A stretch of 64,000 nucleotides of DNA from the NCBI GenBank assembly GCA_022457155.1, contig JAJGOT010000029.1:1127501-1191500 (forward strand). The letters are read 5' to 3'. The first letter of the stretch is position 1, and the number at the start of each line of letters is the position of its first letter. Source of the DNA: Cladopsammia gracilis. Lineage: Eukaryota > Cnidaria > Anthozoa > Scleractinia > Dendrophylliidae. The translations under genes and the position numbers were made by a program. Shown here piece by piece: positions 23,693-35,946 of this stretch. Under the pieces are notes generated by a model. The model had not been told where the DNA came from. It searched no databases and saw only the letters and a program-made list of their open reading frames with translations.

Positions 23693-26059
23693 CCACGAGG
23701 GATGTAGGAAGAACATGAGAAAGGATTGTAAGTCACGTAAGTCACATAGAAATGTGTGGTATGTAACCGTAATTGCTGTTACATAATAACTACATTTTTC
23801 ATGTGGCTTACTCAGTAAAGCTATGGACCAATCAGAGCGCACACATTGTTTTATGTTAATATCTTAATTATATTACAGTAATATCTTAATGTAAGCAATT
23901 TTTGTGACAACTTTGGTCGCGATTTTGATTTTCGCGAATTGGGAGAGCGCAGGACTATGTAGCCGAAAAGTTCCTGCCATGAGGTGCTGTTGTCATTTCT
24001 TGGTTTGTTCTAGTGGCTACTGTCAATTGCGTGATAATAGTATTTTGTTTTGAATAGATTGAAAAAGGTAAGGAAGAGCAAAAATAAACAACAATTTGTA
24101 AAAAAAAAAATTGTGACAGAGTAATTCAAATAAAACCAACGTTTCCGAGCGTTTTGTACCCTCCTTCCCCCTTTTTTCCAAAATAGCAGAGAAGAAAAAC
24201 CGCTTAACTTCATGAAGAGCATAGCACACAAGGTGATAGCTTGACTGAGCAATACAAAAATGTTCTAGAGGATCCCAAACATTTCACTTTTCATATTTAT
24301 CTGGTAACGGATTACGAACAAATGGTTGATGCCAGTCAACACTTCTAAGTCCACGGTACCCGAAACTGCATTTGCTCAAATACTAAAGCCACTCCATCGC
24401 AAGGAAACCGTCCCTTTGTTTGAGAATATGGAATCAAAGGATGTGATGTGAATTGTGAAAGGTGTGTGAAATTCTGGGGAGGGGGGGGGGGGCACGGGGC
24501 ACGGGGCACGGGGGGGGGGGGGGGCACGGGGCACCAATATAAAATAGGCAGAGGTGAAACCCCTGAAAGGTACCAGTGGGTAAATATGACTCACATTAAT
24601 TTTTACCCCCTCCCTCCCCCCCCCCCCCAAAAAAAAAAAAAAAAAGGTGCCAATTCTTTCAGAAAAGTTGTTCATATCAGTATATTTTTCTGGCTTAAAA
24701 CCCTTGCTATGACAGTCATTTTCGATTCAAACACCCTTTGTGGTAGCAAAGATGATCAGTGGTATCAATGATCATCCTCGTCATTTTTATTTTGGAGTCC
24801 CTCGGGGTGAAAGGCCAAATTTCTCAACTTTTTTTTTTTCGCCTGACCGCGTTTATTGACATCTTGTTCGTTTCTACATAGTCTATTGAAACTTTGAGTG
24901 ATTTTTTGTCCTTTACCTTACAGCATACGAGTGTCTTTCTCTCATACGCTGTAGGGTAAAGGTCTTAAAAATTCCCATCACTCAAATTGCGAAGAAACAC
25001 CATAAAAACACGAGGAACAACACCAGGTAACATTTTATCAAGTTTTATATCGCGATTTAACCTATTCACTTGTACATTTCTTGATTATAACTATTAAGGT
25101 ACGAATTGTCAAAGAAAACTCTTATATTACGCTTGGACCTTCTGCAGCGAAAGAGAACAAATTCAACTGATTTATAGCATGAGAAATGGCGGAAAATATA
25201 GCGCTGGTGAGATTCTTCTACTGACATAGCTTTTCTCATTGATCTTCAAGTCTTGGGCGCGCTATCGTTGGCTGATGATAAGCTAGGGAGAGAAACAATT
25301 TTCCTACGGTTATTTCTAGCACGTTTTTCCTTTCAAAATTCCTTTATTGACAATTCAATTTCACCTAAAAGATCTACAAAACAGGAATGTGACAAACCTG
25401 TCTCAATTTTTAAAGAAATGAAGATGAAAAAAAAAAAAAAAACGTTCTGCATCATAATTATTTCCTTGCAAATTGATTGCAAATTGATTGGCAGGCTGAC
25501 TCCCTTAGAGCATTCCGGGCTGGCTGCGAGCGTTTCTTCTCATCTTGAAAATTTAGAATTTTTACACACGGCACTCATGTAATTTTAGAATAATGTAGTT
25601 CTAGCTATTACATATTTTATAATAATTCTGTAAAAAATTAGTCTTTTTTATAGTTGTGACTGATGAGTTTACCGTGTCTAAATAAAGTTATCCTATCCAA
25701 TCCTATCCTATCCTATCCTATCCTAACCATTTTATTTTATTAAAATAATTTTATTATATATTTTTTTATTTCATAAATTAAGAGAACAGACAAAAGTATA
25801 CTTGTTTTTTTTTTGTTAATTTAGGTTAACTAGTGTGCATGAGCAAAGCAAAATGGGGTCTTCCGTGGATTCGTGAATAAAAGGAATGAAAATGTTAGAA
25901 ACTTTAAAAACAATTCGGTCGTTTGGGCTTTATTTTTTGGCAAGGTAAGTGTGTGGTGGGGAGGGGGGGAGAGGGGGAGGGGGGAGAGGGGGAGGGGGGG
26001 TCATCCCTTAGATCCGCCTCTGTTTATTATATGTTTCTTCCCAACTGAAGAAAAAAACA
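23693..26059. other. Spacer between convergent genes C and D
   Basis: It holds the end of tandem unit 2 (to about 25045) with G and C tracts at 24478-24530 and 24605-24645, and an imperfect inverted repeat around 24890-24990 (GTCCTTTACCTTACAGCATACGAG). The LINE tail at 25590-25728 also lies here. No supported gene. Confidence 0.5.
25590..25728 (+). mobile_element. LINE 3' tail fragment with (TATCC)n end
   Basis: TTACCGTGTCTAAATAAAG followed by repeated CCTAT, the tail style of CR1/L2-like elements truncated to their 3' ends. Reverse transcriptase coding sequence is absent. Upstream limit uncertain. Confidence 0.55.
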
Positions 26060-26065
26060 TTTATT
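26060..26065 (-). promoter_or_regulatory. Possible polyadenylation signal of gene D
   Basis: AATAAA on the minus strand about 75 bases after the stop codon of gene D. A second one lies at 26023-26028. Choice between them is open. Confidence 0.4.
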
Positions 26066-27893
26066 GTTGTTCAGTCGAACATGTCTACAAAATGGTGGGT
26101 CAACTACACTTTTTAGTGAAGATAAGGCTACGGGGTCGATTAATCTCTTGCCATGAGAGTAGTGTAACCGACGTTGAACTTGATGTTTTTCTTTCCGCGA
26201 ATCGTGCGCAGATAATTGAATGAAGACTTCTGTTCTTCCTTAGTAATGTTAAGCTGCTGGTAGATGTAAGACAGCCCCGTGTCACGTGCCTTCTCCACCT
26301 TCAGCAGTGCCTCTGCATCAGCTTTGGCGCGTATGACTGTGACTTGTGCCGTGGCGTTCTGTGCGATTTCAGCGGCTTCGTTGTTGATTTCGTTCTTTAA
26401 TCGCTCAGTGTCCTTGCGTACGAGCTGCAGAAGGGAAAGACAACAGATATGAGAAACAACACGAGTGGCCCATCTTTATCGGAGACGGATAATCAGTCTT
26501 AAAAGTGAAAACGGGACGGTCTTACTTTTCGACAGATAATTCATCTGATTTTATCGGTCTTTTTAAACATAGTTAATCGAGGGACTATATGGTTTATACG
26601 AAGACGAGTTATTCATTTAAGACGGATAATTCCTTTTCAAGTCGTCTCGAATTAACATCAGCCGAAAAACGTGTGTGATCGGGACATCATCAGTTTGGGA
26701 ACAGGTTGGCAAACTGTTGACGAGAATTAGAACAAGTTTCTATAATTTATTCGCCAACGTCTTTTGCCAACATTTTGGAGTTAGCAAACTCTCATTTGAC
26801 ATGTACATGTGAACGTTTGCTTAATCTTCATTCTGTATGCAACCTCTTTTCACAAGGTCCTTTCGGGCTTTCTCCCTCGAACGAGAGGTGTTGGAATTTT
26901 TCGAGTGTAAACATGAGATTGCCACTTTTTGGAGATTGCCAACTCGAGTTTGCCAACTTGGACTTTAGTTTGTCGTGTGCGCCTTAAAGGGACCACCATC
27001 CCGGATGATATATCGTTTTTTCATGATTATGGCCAGGAGCTTGCTTAACCCTTTAGCACGGGTTTTGGGGTTTCACACATGGAAGCCATTGTGACTTCAT
27101 CAATTCACACGTCACAAGTTAACTTTGACCTGCAGTTGATGCAGAATGGATAGATCTTTGGATTCATGTGTCAATTTTGGGAATCGGTCAAATTCTTCCT
27201 GAGTTATGCAGGAAAAGCCTGTTAAATATTTGTTGCAAAATCAGTGCCAAATTTGGCTCACACACCGGACATTCTTCCAGATTCATTTCTTGGGTTCCTT
27301 AAAAGATTGGGTCAAAACTTTTCCAGCTGAAAGAAAGTGTATAAATAGCCGAAGATAGCAAGTAAAGAAAGGGAGGGAAAGATGAAAGGAAAAGAGATAA
27401 GGAGAAAAAATCAAATGGGAAAAACTCTTTTTTTTTTTACAGCTGCAGCAAAGATAAAATTGATCGTTTTCACCCAGAAACTATATAAACACCTTGCCCC
27501 GTTCACAAATACGCACTTTTAGCGCAGGAAACGCCCGATTTGGCCAAAAAATCCACGAAAACCCACTTTTTTAACCCCAAAAAGCGTGCTTTGAGTGAAA
27601 TTCCGCAATTAAAGGGTTAAAGCTTCTTTTATTGTCTTGAAATAACAAATATAATCACCAAAAGTGATAAAGCAAAGAAATATTAACTATTAAAAGCAAC
27701 AAAATAACGGGTTAAAATGTCAAAATTCTGCAAGAATCAAGAATGGCAAATTTGATTTCTTGACCGCCTGTCACGAAATCAAATTTGGTGAACTGTTATC
27801 AATGCACTTCCATCCATGCAATTTTGCACTATATCTCCAAACTTCTGCTTCTGTTTTGCTCTATAGAATCATTGTATCCAATTAAGTTGTATA

Positions 27894-28313
27894 CAGCTAT
27901 TTCAGTTTACGTTGTCGGATGAAAACGGGGGGTGACAACTCTAAGAAGGCCTGTTTCGGGAGAAAAACAAAATTCTTCCGGGAGTCTGAAGATTTTGCCG
28001 AGAATCGGGAGACTCGAAAAATTTTCGGGGAAAGATGAGACGATGTTGTTAAAATTTCGGGAAGTTTGAAATTTTTGCAAGAATGTCTCAGAAAAAATTG
28101 GGAAGATATTCCAAATTTTCGGGACAACTTTCAGTTCCACACAGTATCACTCAAACAGCGTTTGTTAGAGTTGTCACCCCCCGTGATGAAAGCTCAAAGC
28201 CAAGACCAAGGTAGTATGGGTAGTTGTAAACGGCCATTGCATAAAAATCCCATACTACCTTGCAGTCTTGACTTTTCGCCTTTTTCATCCGAAAACGTTA
28301 ATTGAAATAGCTG
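27894..28313. mobile_element. Palindromic MITE, copy 3, split by a nested MITE
   Basis: The outer ends match the MITE at 5365-5521 (CAGCTATTTCAGTTTACGTT / AACGTTAATTGAAATAGCTG). The sequence is interrupted at GATGAAA by a second element, and joins up again after it. Confidence 0.8.
27925..28184. mobile_element. 260-bp MITE nested in an older MITE
   Basis: The inverted ends are ACGGGGGGTGACAACTCTAA and its near complement. Flanked by GATGAAA at 27918-27924 and 28185-28191. A 7-8 bp duplication suggests a hAT-like origin (inference). Confidence 0.8.
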
Positions 28314-30187
28314 TATTTGGTGGCATTTGGCCATATTACATGGAAATAAGATATGAGAAATATTTTTATTTCGGCAGGACAATGTCCCTTTAAGATTGAC
28401 CACTGTCACTGACCTTTTCTTGCAGCTCATACTGCGCTTGCTGTTTCTGTTCCCACTCAGTAACCTGGCGAAGATACCTGCTCTTGACATCATCGTGGAT
28501 GTCAAAGTCCAGGAACTGAAAATATCTCACTTCCAAAAACAGGCCTTTTTGAGAAATTGTGCACTTGGAGTACTCCACACACCCTGGAGTGCATGTGTGA
28601 GTGTCACAATCTTTACGACAGCAGGTACCTGAGACAAGAAAATAAGAACAATACAGATACAGTAAACTCTATTAAGACCCTGTAAGGTGGACACCTCTCC
28701 AAGACGGACATCAATTATTGACTGGTTCTGGTCAAATTTCAATCGTTTGTCTGTAACTAAACTCTCTATAAGGCAGACACCTCTAAGGCGGACACTGCTA
28801 CAAGTGGTCCCAAATCGATCCAAAGGTGTTCAGATCTCAAGTAAATTTACAGAATTGAACTATCCTGTGAGTAAGCTCTCCCGTGGGGCATGCTAATCAC
28901 AAGCTCGACTGAAATGACGTTGTTTGGGCCATATAGCAGGGTCCAGTTTATAATATTCCTATATATTCATACCTTCGAGTCTTGTTTTCACTGCCTTGAA
29001 CAGTTCTCTTTCTACTGTCTCTCTATCTCGAACGAAATTTGACACTGACAGCTCTGCAGCACGACCTTTGATGGCTGTGTTAGCTGTTGTCCTCACCACA
29101 GGCCTGATAAAAAGCATAACACAATCACTGGATAGTACGATCAACACTTGCGCTTTGCTGAATAGTTCTTGAAACTTGAGGTCCTTAGAGAATGAGTTAT
29201 TCAGTGGATATAAGAAAAAAGATTTCACCCTGGGCCACACCCATCACCTAACCCTGATATTCCAGGACCCCTCCACCAGTGGTCTTGCTGGAGAAGTTGG
29301 AATTCCCTGTTACTGTATCAAAAATATTGAGAAAAACTAAAAAATCTGAATTGACCCCTCCCCTCACTCACCCCCCTCCCCACTTACCCCCCCCCCCCCC
29401 CCCCCCGCAAAAAACAGGAAAGAAAAGAAAACATGACAAAATACTCCACATATTTTGGCAGCAGTTTGTCCAGGGGTTTCGTAGCCCACCCCGCCACTTT
29501 GAAAACAGAGAAGGCCTGGGGACAAGGCTGGGAATCAGGAAGCAGGGACATGAGAAATTATCATTCAAACATTTTTTCTCCCTTTTCATTGGCCAAGAGC
29601 CCACCACGTGACCTGCGAATAACTGTCTACGAATAATTCTGCTTATGCACACAACAGTGCAAAGTTGTTTTGCTGCGAATGATATTATTGTTCCGCTCCT
29701 GTCCTCTACAATGGCAGCTCTGATTTCTGCTCTGTTCTATCTGTTATGAATAAATATTAAATTAGAAAACAAACTCAAAGATCAAATCATATTTCAATAA
29801 TTAAACTTGGCTAATGCAAAATATCGTGATTTGTCAGTGTCTCGCAGATCAATAATTATTTGCCTCAGCCAAATAATTAATCTGCTTGCCACTGACAAAT
29901 CAACCTCGTCCAATAATAGATAAATAACCGCAGTCCTTACTTGTAATACAAGTCATACTCCTGATGCATATCTTTCAGGTCTTCTGGACGTAGGAAATAC
30001 TGCTGGCACAAGTGATCTCAACCCCGACCCCGTCACTGGAAAAGGTCGAAATCTTCTCCATCTCCTCATAGTGCACCCCAGCTTCAAATGTCTTGAAGGT
30101 ATAATCTGGACCAATCATGTAACGACCACCAGTGTATACGGCATCAAGTTTAACTTTTCCAGTTGACTTTTGCCTTCTAAGTCCCAG

Positions 30188-32059
30188 CTGGAATGGAAAG
30201 TTACAGAAACAGGGTTTTCAAAATGAAACGAAGTAACAGGCAGAAATGCAAAAGTACCCAGAGGTTCTCTTGTGGCATGCTTTGATGCCCCCCCCCCCCC
30301 CCCCCCCCCCCCTCCTTTCATAAGCTGGCTGGAGAATGACTATATTTTTTACATTTCATTTCCAGTGTGGTCACAAAAGTATCCTATTTCATTTTTGCGG
30401 GATATACCTATTATCTGCACAATTTGACGATAGCCACAATTTTAACAGCAATTTTATAAGAAAAACTGTGAAAAATTGAGTTAACTTGGGTAATTTTTCA
30501 GCATTTCCGAGAATGCAAATGTGAAAAAGTTCAAAACATAGCTGCACAAGTCACAGGCGTGGGTGAGTGAAAAAATATTTAAGAATTGAAAACAAAAATG
30601 ATATTAAGTATGAATATTTCTCTAATTATTTTTAATGTGAGATATTTTGTCATTACAGTAAAACGAGAAATATTTTCAAAAAAGCGATGAATACTTCTCA
30701 TACAAGCATCTGGGAAAATAGGACATCCTGTCTGGAAATTAGGGTGGCTAACTTTAACAATATTTCCAAACATTATGGAGAAACTTTAAAGATCTGTTGA
30801 TGAAACATCAGAGCATCCTTACAAAATTTCGGCTCCTTTCTCGTGTTCTGAGGACATTATCTGGACATTTTGCATATTTGCAAAATATCCAGATAATAGG
30901 GCAACATACTTGTAATATATATTAAAAAAATCACGAATCATGACTATGCATGACACCATGAATTCTTAAAAAAAAGAACCAAAATACATGATGATATGAT
31001 GCAGGACATCACATAACAGAGCCTGGCTCTAACAAAAGTACACCAGTACTATGTAAGTGAATAAAAGTCTCAATCACTGGAAAATAAACGCTTCATGGGA
31101 AAAGAAATAGCTGGGGCAGATCCAGGTTTTTAGGAGAAGGGGTTCGATGAAGGGGGGTGGATCCCGGGGGCATCCTCCCTTGGAAAATTTTGAAAGTCTT
31201 TGGAAACGCAATTTCCGCCATTCTGAGGCCAAGTCAGCGCATTTTAATATCTCATTTTTTTAAGTTAAAATGTCATTCTGTATTTATTTTATATTTTTTT
31301 TAAGTTTCTGACGTTAGCTGTTTTAATTTAGGGGGTTCGATCGAATCCCCCAAACCCCCCACTAGATCCGCCCCAAAATAGCACTAATCGCGCTCCACGT
31401 AGAAAGTATAGGGGACCCTCTGTAGCACCCTTATTTCAGAACTAATAACAATTCTTGGTTTGCACATGACATCATAAAAATTCAAAAATCTAAAGTATAC
31501 ATCCTACAAAGCTGTTTCTACCATGGCAGTGTTATAATCTTTCACAAAAAGTTTCAGGCTTTGACGATGTTTTGCTTCCGATCTATAAAGGTTTTAAAAT
31601 GTGTTAAAGTCACGCAATTCGTCACGCTTTTTCAGATAGGCCGTGAAAATAAACAAAATTAAACCAGTTGGAAGTTATTTTTGCATTAAAGATGCTTTGG
31701 AACTTTAATATAGTGAATACGATATTTTGTGATGAAATTTTCGGTGTAATTAAGACTTTGAATTTGAACTCTTTCGCTTCAAAATTTGGTCCAGATGTGA
31801 AGTTTGACACATTTTATCACTTGACAAAGATTTTATCCAGTTAATTAATTTTATTGTTTTCTTTTTTTTATCAAAAATAACAGGGACTTTATCCCTACAA
31901 TTGCGTGACTTATGTTTGATCATACGGAACCTAGAGTGTCCTTGGCCAGAGTCATTTCTCAGCATTTCTGGTCAAAATATTCTACACGATATCGGCTAAA
32001 TAAAACAAATTTTTGTTGCATATTGTGTAAGCGTGGATCATGTTGGATTCGATACTTAC
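30188..32059 (-). other. Intron 1 of gene D
   Basis: About 1.9 kb with a long C tract (about 30286-30312), a TIR element at 31113-31374 and otherwise AT-rich sequence with no visible gene. Confidence 0.55.
31113..31374. mobile_element. TIR element (GGGGCAGATCCAG ends)
   Basis: Starts GGGGCAGATCCAGG and ends CTAGATCCGCCCC, its near complement. Inner G and C runs also mirror each other. No reading frame for a transposase. Target duplication not resolved. Confidence 0.6.
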
Positions 32060-32215
32060 CTCGTAATACTCGACACCACTAAAACTGAGGGGCAAAACGA
32101 TCGTCATAACCACAAGCCCGATTCCTAGGACAATCAACACGCCTTTTTTCCAACCCTCCATTTCACCGGTGTCTACGCGTGGTCTTTGGCCTTCCTCAAC
32201 ATCCATAGACTCCAT

Positions 32216-32777
32216 AAACTGGAGTTATGCTGCAGAGATTTTGGAGCAAAGTCCTGAGCTTCGCTGCCAACGTTTGTTTGCAGAAGGTCGATGGAAACCA
32301 AAATGCGTGATTTTTCTTTTCTTTTTGGCTCGAACGAGTGACAAGATCTGACAATGTCGCGACTGTACACCAATCAAATGTCTTGTTTTTGTGACGCCAA
32401 CATGTTTGTCACTCCCATTCAAGATTACCCCGGGGGAGGACTTCTTGCATAGCCTTCCTGACGAAAATTTGCGAGGGATGCAAAGTGTTCCTTGTTTTGG
32501 ATTTTAAACGGCAAGAAAAAAGGAAGGGAAAAAACTTCACACAGAATTTCCCGCGGTTTATTTCCTGCGTTCACTAGTTAGTGGTGTAACAAGTGATTCA
32601 TTGATCTCCCAGCCCAGCTCCCAGCCCTACGTACTCACGATCCTGTCCCCTTCCCTCTCCCCCTCTTATCCCCCCTTTTCCGCTAATCCGGCTCACTGGG
32701 GGCGAGGACGAGGTCTTTCACAATCTGTCAGTGGCAAATCTTCTTCTCGGCATGCAGCGCTGCACATCTCGGTGAAG
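32216..32777. promoter_or_regulatory. Shared upstream region of genes D and E
   Basis: 562 bp between divergent start codons of a long-type and a short-type SPFH gene, the mirror image of the A/C1 and B/C pairs. No obvious similarity to their upstream regions. No defined site claimed. Confidence 0.45.
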
Positions 32778-35700
32778 ATGGCTGATTTCAAAAGCTACCT
32801 CCCAATCGGATGCTGTGTTTTCTTTGTAGGCATTTTAATAATGTCTATAGCGCTTATAGCTACTTCTTTACGAAAACTTGCATCTGACGAAGGTAAGGGA
32901 TGAATATTTTCTTTCAACCACGAATAGGTCGTCGGTTTCGTTTATTTGCATTTCCCTACAGGACAGGTTCTTATGTCAACACTGTAAAACATCGTAAATT
33001 TGGCCTAGAAAGTAGTTCTCTTTCTGTATTTTATGCATTGTCCTACCCTGCAAATTATGTTGTCGATTTTAATTCATAGCTAGCTGTAGGATTAAACCTT
33101 CCTGTTTTCTAGAACATGAGGTCAAACGGATATTAGTCACGTCATATTTTTGGGTTAGTCTGGGTTAGTTCTTTGGTCTTCTCTTTTATACGGTGAACTA
33201 AATTAACAGTGGCACCCAACAAATTGTTTCGCCAAACAGCTGTTCGGGCACCCTTCAAAACCATACCCGATTTCAGACCATAATGGTCAAAATCTATAGC
33301 CGTTTTCAGACCAAAACGACTCAAAAACCGTAATCTTTGGGGCCGCACATACCTATATAGCTTTTTTGGGGAGTACCCCCTGCCCTCCCCCCTCCCCGTG
33401 TTCGGGCAGTTTTCGGGATGCTCATACCGCTCCCAGATTTTCGGATTGCGATTAGAGACCGGACCTGACTCAGCTGACTGTTTCGAGAAGATGAAAAATG
33501 CTATTTTTGTTTGTCAGAAAGTCCAGCTAAAAATTTCGGTAGGCAAATAGTTCCTTTAAAACATAATTGGAAAACATACTTGAGCTAACTTTTTCGGAGA
33601 AAAGGATTTTGTCCCTAAATTTTCGGACTGTTGAATTTTCTGCTAATAAAGGCATCCGAACAGATCGGAAATTGGTAGCTGATACAAATATGCCTTAAAA
33701 CGATATTAATCATGAAACGAAACATAAACATGACTTTAATTTCTAAATCCTTTGGTGAAGCTGGCTCGATGGGGGCCCCTGAATTAAAACCTTTACCGAT
33801 TTGATTATCTTATAATTCCTTTCCTTTAATCATTGGATGCAATGTATATTACGTTCTTCTCTTAAATAAGCTTATTTTACACGGTTAAAACAGCGAAGCT
33901 TTTGGAATTAATTTATCCCATCTTTACAATCTGGAAACCGAAGTTCTCAAAACCTACTGTCAGCCTGTCAGCTTTATTAAAAAAAGCTCAATACTGTCAA
34001 GGCCGTATATTGTACCTCCTTATTTTGCATTTTGTAGGGGGAGGGGAATAGTTACATAAGAGGCGTGTAATATGAGAGAGATGAGAGCGCGAGACAAGCC
34101 TCTGGCACCCAGGGTAGGGTGTATAGGTATAGTTAGGAGTGGCTTATAAATATCACGTGATCGTGTCAGCCAATCAGACGTTTTTCGCAAGTGAACTACC
34201 ATTTATGCGAATATATGCGGGCATACATTTGCTTACACTAATGTGACCAAGGAAAAAACAAAGAAGAGCGAAGGGAAGGAGTAGCGCTCGCACGTTTGCT
34301 ACAAACGTACACAAGTGTTGCTCCTCTGGAAGTTTGAGAAAACCTCTTTTAACACTTCTTTTCTTCCGCAGTCGGCGTTGCGTATGACACATATCAAAAG
34401 AAGCTCGCCTCCACGACCCAGAAAGCCGGCCTGCATAACGGTGCCCCCGGCTTTAAATTCATCAAGTTCCCAAGTGTTTTCAAAAGCCTGGAGTTTAATG
34501 AAGAGAAATGTCTTAACAAAGAAGGAGTGGAAATTGTGTTGCACATTGAATTCCAGTACCGAGCCAGGCCTCAGAAGCTCAGGGATATTATAATGGAATT
34601 TAAGGACCACGACAATTACATCAAAATGCTAAAGTAAGTAAAAACTGATGCGGCCAGGCGTCGGTCTTGCGCGGGAAACATGGCGCGCACGGTGCGTCAT
34701 GGGAAGGATACAAAACGCGAAGCGCCGTCCACCGAGTGCAGTGCATCCGTCCCAGAACTCCACACGCACCGCGTGGGGAAGAGTTCACAAATTACAATGC
34801 GCACGCGAATGATAACGGAGACTTACGGTAGAGAGCGTCCTCCCCCTCCCCCTCCCCCTCCCCCTCTAGTTTCTTGGCGTTCGTACTCTGGCACATAACA
34901 ACTACTCTCTACTGTGATAGCCCGGAATAGGTGAATGGTTATAACGCCCAACAAAAATGTTTTTCTTATCGCTCAGTCGGCCTTAATCGTGCACACACCA
35001 CGGTAGGTTTATGAGCTTGATTCAGTACGCAGGCGTTATTGGATTGTCACGCAACGCTCCTCCACACTAGGGGAGAGGGGCGTTGCGTGACAACCCAAAC
35101 AACTGCTACGTAGGAGACAGCAGCTGTATAGGACCACACATGATCTCGTTGCATGTAATGCTATAGAAAAAATAAACAATTTACATTTTAATCCACTAAC
35201 GAAAATCCAGTTTCCAGTCCATTCACTCTCGAGTAGTTCATTTCTGGTCTGAGAATCATTGCCGGCCAGTTGGGGATCATTTTCCGGCCAGTAAGGCTAC
35301 AGCGGCTATCAAATAGGAACGTTTCTGGTAACTTATTTAGCGTTACATGGTCAATGCACGTAAAACATGAAACAACAAAGTGGGGACGTTTTCTACTCGC
35401 AGTTTGCTAATTTACTTTTGTCGCAGGTTTCTGGGTCGCGCGAGCATCTACGACGCCTGCAGCCAGTTCAACACCAGCGAGTTCCAAACACGTCGCTCCT
35501 TCTTCCAAGAACTCGTCTACACGACTATGGTAAACCGCTTTACGACTGTGAACGCGGACATAACCGACCTGCAAGTGAGTAACATCGAGCGGCCAGCGGC
35601 GTACGAGACCGTGGTGAGAAACAAGGAATCCGCCAAGGAAAACATCAACATCGCGAAAAACGAACGACCGCGCGCACTGATCGAGGCAACAAGTGCAAAG

Positions 35701-35946
35701 GAGGAAGCAGTTACGCAGGGTCGCATCAACGTTGAAAAAGCCACTTCAGACAGCAAAGTGATCCTGTCCAAGGCGGAAGCGGAGGCTGCCAGCATCCTCG
35801 CAGCTTTACAAGCGGAAGCAGAAGCATACGCTAATATAATACGCAGCCAAGGATTGAGTGTGGATGGATTACTCTCTTATCTGAAAGTTCGAGTGCTGGC
35901 GGATAATAACAACACGGTCAACATTGGGTTCCCTGCGCCGGCGTAA
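32778..35946 (+). CDS. SPFH/band 7 (prohibitin-like) membrane protein, short type, gene E
   Basis: Three coding exons: 32778-32892 (115 bp), 34372-34633 (262 bp) and 35427-35946, phases 1 and 2, giving 298 residues. The first two exon sizes equal those of A and B. Anchor at residues 8-30 (LPIGCCVFFVGILIMSIALI). The SPFH domain follows from about 40 (FQYRARPQKLRDIIMEF, then YDACSQFNTSEFQTRRSFF), with a helical tail (ERPRALIEATSAKEEAV) and end NNTVNIGFPAPA. It lacks the intron that A and B have after DLQ; at that point the exon reads CAAGTGAGT. Clearly diverged from A and B, so this pair is older than the tandem duplication. Divergent from D. Function inferred from family only. Confidence 0.88.
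32893..34371 (+). other. Intron 1 of gene E
   Basis: About 1.5 kb. A C tract lies near 33385-33407. The area 33150-33350 carries a run with repeated GGTCTGAAA-like words that may be an old element. No exon seen. Confidence 0.5.
34634..35426 (+). other. Intron 2 of gene E
   Basis: About 0.8 kb with a (CCTCCC)n microsatellite at about 34840-34866. Otherwise unremarkable. Confidence 0.55.

Larger units (their letters stand above)
26425..28413 (-). other. Intron 4 of gene D
   Basis: About 2.0 kb. It holds a nested MITE pair (27894-28313) and a possible TIR element at 27049-27622 (ends TTAACCCTTTA / TAAAGGGTTAA). The rest shows nothing recognisable. Confidence 0.55.
26140..32215 (-). pseudogene. 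SPFH/band 7 protein with cysteine-rich insert, long type, gene D (frameshifted)
   Basis: Five exons on the minus strand: 32060-32215, 29941-30187, 28973-29103, 28414-28628 and 26140-26424. Exon 1 codes for 52 residues with a longer N-terminus than C (MESMDVEEGQRPRVDTGEME), then an anchor and SGVEYYE. Exons 3-5 keep the six cysteines (CC-x3-C-x4-C-x3-C-x5-C), LEVRYFQFLDFDIHDDVKS and the tail ending FNVGYTTLMARD. Exon 2 is 247 bp: aligned with C it lacks one base near 30010, just after GVEITC, so translation meets a stop soon after. Exon phases on both sides demand 248 bp. All splice sites look sound, so this is either a very recent pseudogene or a sequence error. It has two introns that C lacks, and lacks one that C has. 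Divergent partner: gene E. Confidence 0.8.

Noticed and set aside
24345..24771. Glycine- or proline-rich proteins on either strand
   Set aside because: They are translations of G and C homopolymer tracts.
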